Origin: Actinomycetes bacterium
GTDB taxonomy: Bacteria; Actinomycetota; Thermoleophilia; Solirubrobacterales; JACPNS01
Length of the DNA: 64,000 nt
Assembly (NCBI GenBank): GCA_023404495.1
Contig: JAEYBE010000005.1
Coordinates: 20,648-84,647, forward strand
Direction: 5' to 3'
The notes beneath the pieces were generated by a model that was not told where the DNA came from, did no database searches, and was given only the letters and a program-made list of their open reading frames with translations. The stretch's first letter is position 1, and each line of letters opens with the position of its first letter. The translations under genes and the position numbers were made by a program. Below are positions 61,361 through 64,000 of this stretch, piece by piece.

Positions 61361-62089
61361 ATGATCACCGCCGTGGCCGCCATCGACCAGGCTGACGCAC
61401 TCGCGGAGAGCGAACTCGACCGCCTGCTCGACCCCGCTTCTCTGCCCGCTGAACGCGGGTGGTGCTGGTTGCCCGACGGGGTCGGGTATGTCGCTTCGCG
61501 CGTGGAGATGCCGGGCGTGACCGGGGAGATGATCGATTGGTGGTTTGACTGGCATCCCGATGATCCGGATCGCTACCGGCTGTGGCATCCCGGCCACCAG
61601 GACATTGCCATCGAGAGGCCAACTGAGGCACAGGCCAAGCCCCACTGGGGCACGACGCATCACCCGGTCGAGGATGTCGGCATCGGCATGACGCACGTGC
61701 GAATCGAGTTTCTCTGTCCAGAAGATCTGGGTTTCTCCGGCGCCGCGCTCGAGCGACCTGGCGTTGCCGCGATCGTGGGCGGATTTGCCGGCGATGACGG
61801 AAAGCGCTCGCGCCACACACTGATGGTGCACGTCTGGCTGGAGGCCCCGGGCGGCGGGACCGTGTTGCGTAGCCGGTTCTGGATCGGATCGAAACTCCGG
61901 CCGTACTTTCCGGCGCCGCTGGCCGTGCCCGCGGCGTGGCTGATCAATCGCCGCGCGTTTCGACGGATGCTGATTCCGCGCGGCGCACCAGCGGCGCTGG
62001 CCGCGCATTGCGTCGAGGAGTACACCAACCTGGCGGGCTTCCTGCCCGACCTGTACGCGCGTGAAGCTTCCGCCGCCGCGAGCGGTTGA
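61361..62089 (+). CDS. DAPG-hydrolase (PhlG)-like protein
   Basis: 242 residues. It resembles the PhlG-type hydrolases that cleave a carbon-carbon bond in acylphloroglucinols. Candidate zinc ligands: the His of WHPGHQ (76 or 79), Glu116 in VRIEF, and His216/Glu220 in HCVEEY (HxxxE). Also typical: DWWFDWHP and YTNLAGFLPDLY. The natural substrate in this organism is unknown. The gene sits behind the CRP-like site and the terminator leader, so its expression seems tightly controlled. Confidence 0.78.
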   Translation: MITAVAAIDQADALAESELDRLLDPASLPAERGWCWLPDGVGYVASRVEMPGVTGEMIDWWFDWHPDDPDRYRLWHPGHQDIAIERPTEAQAKPHWGTTHHPVEDVGIGMTHVRIEFLCPEDLGFSGAALERPGVAAIVGGFAGDDGKRSRHTLMVHVWLEAPGGGTVLRSRFWIGSKLRPYFPAPLAVPAAWLINRRAFRRMLIPRGAPAALAAHCVEEYTNLAGFLPDLYAREASAAASG

Positions 62090-62304
62090 ATCTGGGTGTG
62101 GGCGATTCGATCAAGGCCGAACTCGAGAAGCTGGAGAGCGTCGGGCGCGTGAGCGCGCGCGGCCGTCGCGAGGTGCACGCTGCCTTCGGCTTTTCGGAGA
62201 TGACACGCGCGGCTAAGAGCGACGAGCCGGCGCGGGAGCCCAGCGTCGCCCAGAGCCTCGACGATGCGTTCTCGCGGCTGAAGTCGCGCGTCGCGCCTGA
62301 GTGA
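62086..62304 (+). CDS. Small helical protein of unknown function
   Basis: 72 residues, charged and probably helical (SIKAELEKLESVGRVSARGRREVHAAFGF). Family not recognised. The TTG at 62086 overlaps the previous stop (TTGA); a GTG at 62098 is the alternative. It overlaps the AlkD-like start by 4 bp. Confidence 0.55.
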   Translation: MNLGVGDSIKAELEKLESVGRVSARGRREVHAAFGFSEMTRAAKSDEPAREPSVAQSLDDAFSRLKSRVAPE

Positions 62305-63002
62305 CAGCCGCAGCAGTCAAGCGCGAGATCGACGCGCTGGCTGATCCCGCACAGGCAGCCGGCCTCCAGCGATTCTTCAAGACCGGACCTGGCGAGTACG
62401 GCGAAGGCGACATATTCGTGGGTGTAAAGGTGCCGCCACTGCGAAAGATCGCGCGCGAGCGCAGGGAACTGCCACTCGATCAAATCGACGAGCTGCTTCA
62501 GAGTGAGGTCCATGAACATCGCTCGACTGCGCTGATCATCCTCACCGAACAGGCTGCGCGTGCGGACATCGGCACTCGCCGGCGGATCTATGACTTCTAC
62601 CTCGCGCGAACGGACCGAATCAACAACTGGGATCTCGTCGACATCTCCTGTCGTGAGGTTGTGGGCGGCTACCTCCTCGCGAACGGCTCGTGGACTCCGC
62701 TGGTCGAGCTCGCCGAGTCGCCACTGTTATGGGAGCGCCGCATCGCGATCGTCAGCACTTGGACCTTCATTCGCGAGGGCGACCTGACCCCAACTTTGAC
62801 GATCGCCGAAATGCTGCTCGGCGACACCCATGACCTGATGCACAAAGCGGTGGGCTGGATGCTGCGCGAAGCCGGCAAGAAGGACGAGGCGGCGCTGGAG
62901 GAGTTTCTCACCGCGCACGCTCGCGAGATGCCGCGCACAGCGCTGCGCTATTCGATAGAACGGATGACCCCCGAACGCCGCGCCTACTGGCGCGCCTACT
63001 GA
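62301..63002 (+). CDS. AlkD-like DNA alkylation-repair protein (HEAT-like)
   Basis: 233 residues, all-helical ARM/HEAT repeat fold. Family marks: FFKTGPGEYGEGDIFVGVKVPPLRKIAR at the N-terminus and the Trp/Asp pair in RINNWDLVDISC, where the Asp is the catalytic residue of AlkD. It should remove bulky or positively charged alkyl bases. GTG start at 62301, overlapping the upstream stop. Confidence 0.92.
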   Translation: MTAAAVKREIDALADPAQAAGLQRFFKTGPGEYGEGDIFVGVKVPPLRKIARERRELPLDQIDELLQSEVHEHRSTALIILTEQAARADIGTRRRIYDFYLARTDRINNWDLVDISCREVVGGYLLANGSWTPLVELAESPLLWERRIAIVSTWTFIREGDLTPTLTIAEMLLGDTHDLMHKAVGWMLREAGKKDEAALEEFLTAHAREMPRTALRYSIERMTPERRAYWRAY

Positions 63003-63013
63003 AGGAGCTGAGA

Positions 63014-63430
63014 GTGAAAGGCATATTGACTGAGTTCAAAGAGTTCATCAGCCGTGGAAATCTCATCGACCTGGCCGTCGCGGTTGTGATCGGCACGGCG
63101 TTCGCCGCCCTCGTCAAGGCGTTCGTCGACAATCTGATCACGCCGATAATCGCGGCGATTTTCGGCCAACCGAGCTTCGCCGACCTCGCGTTCACGATCA
63201 ATGGCGGTGAGTTCACGTACGGGCTTTTCATCAACGCCCTGATCACATTCCTTTCCGTCGCCGCCGCGATCTTCTTCTTCGTGGTCAAGCCGATGAACGT
63301 CTGGACCGAGCGGGCCAAGCGCGGAGAGGACCCCGACGTCAAGGAGTGCCCGGAGTGCCTCTCGGAGGTGCCGTTTGCGGCGCGCCGCTGCGCATACTGC
63401 ACGAGCCCGCTGGCAATCGGGGACGTGTGA
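63014..63430 (+). CDS. mscL: Large-conductance mechanosensitive channel with C-terminal zinc ribbon
   Basis: 138 residues. EFISRGNLIDLAVAVVIGTAFAALV (TM1 gate) and FLSVAAAIFFFVVKPMN (TM2) are canonical. A C-terminal CPECLSEVPFAARRCAYC set (CxxC...CxxC) is a zinc ribbon common in actinobacterial MscL. Releases solutes on osmotic downshock. GTG with AAGGAG 6 nt upstream. Confidence 0.96.
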   Translation: MKGILTEFKEFISRGNLIDLAVAVVIGTAFAALVKAFVDNLITPIIAAIFGQPSFADLAFTINGGEFTYGLFINALITFLSVAAAIFFFVVKPMNVWTERAKRGEDPDVKECPECLSEVPFAARRCAYCTSPLAIGDV

Positions 63431-63555
63431 CGCGCGAGTAAGGTATGTGCGGCGCGCATATTCCCGCGCGCCGATGCGCCGAACAGTGCTCGCTGACCGT
63501 CGCGCAAAACCAAGTCTCACTTCCCAACTCGGCCAAAAGGAACGTTCCCCACGTG

Positions 63556-64000
63556 ATGTCTGCTCTGCACCCTTCCGACCCGTCAGAAGCGAACTTCGGA
63601 CCGATCCGTCGCGCCAGGACCGGCGCGCTCGCGTTCGCACTCGCAGCACTCACCGTGCTTGTGTGCCTTGGCGGCAGCGCAAAGGCGGCTGACACATTCA
63701 CGTCGTTCGACTCGGACCTGCGCCACAACTGCGCGGTTACCAGCGCGGGAGCCGCTAAGTGCTGGGGCGGGAACCGCTACGGCCAGCTCGGCGACGGAGG
63801 CAGCGCAGACTCCTACCTCCCGGTCCAGGTCGTCGGTCTCACCTCCGGCGTCACGAGCGTCTCAACCGGGATGAGCACAAGTTGTGCGGTGGTCAGCGGA
63901 GGCGCGAAGTGTTGGGGCTACGGCGGCAACGGCGAACTCGGGGACGGTGGCACTGACAGCGCGTCGACGCCGGTGGCGGTTAGCTCGCTCGGTTCCGGGG
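63556..64000 (+). CDS. Secreted RCC1-repeat protein (5' part; gene runs off the window)
   Basis: 148 residues visible from the ATG at 63556 (a GTG at 63553 is adjacent; GGAACG lies about 8 nt before that GTG). A signal/anchor segment (GALAFALAALTVLVCLGGSA) is followed by RCC1-type blades: CAVTSAGAAKCWGGNRYGQLGDGG and CAVVSGGAKCWGYGGNGELGDGG, about 52 residues apart. These make a seven-bladed propeller for binding; partner unknown. Exported RCC1 proteins are common in Thermoleophilia-like genomes, by recollection. Confidence 0.85.
   Translation, partial: MSALHPSDPSEANFGPIRRARTGALAFALAALTVLVCLGGSAKAADTFTSFDSDLRHNCAVTSAGAAKCWGGNRYGQLGDGGSADSYLPVQVVGLTSGVTSVSTGMSTSCAVVSGGAKCWGYGGNGELGDGGTDSASTPVAVSSLGSG

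Overview
The window comes from a high-GC bacterial chromosome, most likely an actinomycete of the class Thermoleophilia (Solirubrobacterales type). That placement is an inference from the whole gene set: single-chain glycyl-tRNA synthetase, PucR-type regulator, Excalibur-like nuclease, LCP protein and zinc-ribbon MscL. At least 17 genes also have a TANNNT -10 box only 6-8 nt before the start codon, as expected for leaderless mRNAs. No rRNA, phage, IS element or cas gene is visible, and there is one tRNA (Gln-TTG). Gene density is high, with many 1-4 bp overlaps.

Layout: 1-2.5 kb holds the 5' part of a methylmalonyl-CoA mutase and an unknown membrane protein. 2.5-10 kb is a surface-polysaccharide block: UDP-glucuronate decarboxylase-like SDR, polyprenyl-phosphate sugar transferase, O-antigen-ligase/polymerase-like protein with TPRs, a secreted anchor-like protein and a GT4 glycosyltransferase, with a secreted nuclease in between. 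10-14 kb holds haloalkane dehalogenase-like, prs and glmU genes and a flavodoxin-fold reductase. 14-24 kb holds an amidase, tRNA-Gln, a Rid protein, a DEAD-box helicase, a LemA/DUF3137-like pair, two tandem related membrane proteins, recQ and an SRPBCC protein. 23-31 kb is a PucR regulator pair and a six-gene housekeeping operon (metG-tatD-like-rsmA-ispE-DedA/PAP2 fusion-small membrane protein). 31-38 kb holds hicAB, an M23 peptidase, rsmI, a ROK kinase, an LCP protein, a cysteine-free FmdB-like protein and glyS. 38-52 kb holds peptidase, GH88-like, TetR, MBL, lon-hsp20, an ABC/FtsX exporter and mdh. 52-57 kb holds a lipase and a divergent TetR around a 20-bp palindrome, an SDR and a site-2 protease with CBS domains. 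57-61 kb is a three-gene succinate dehydrogenase/fumarate reductase operon of the non-classical CCG-subunit type. 61-64 kb holds a PhlG-like hydrolase, AlkD-like, mscL and the start of an RCC1-repeat secreted protein.

The most unusual stretch is the 420-bp gap at 60,941-61,360. It has three copies of a 21-bp palindrome exactly 63 bp apart, then a 16-bp CRP/FNR-like palindrome over a promoter. A short in-frame relic of the CCG subunit's C-terminus follows, then a leader with competing hairpins and an intrinsic terminator ending only about 10 nt before the PhlG-like gene. This looks like a regulated-termination leader of unknown class.
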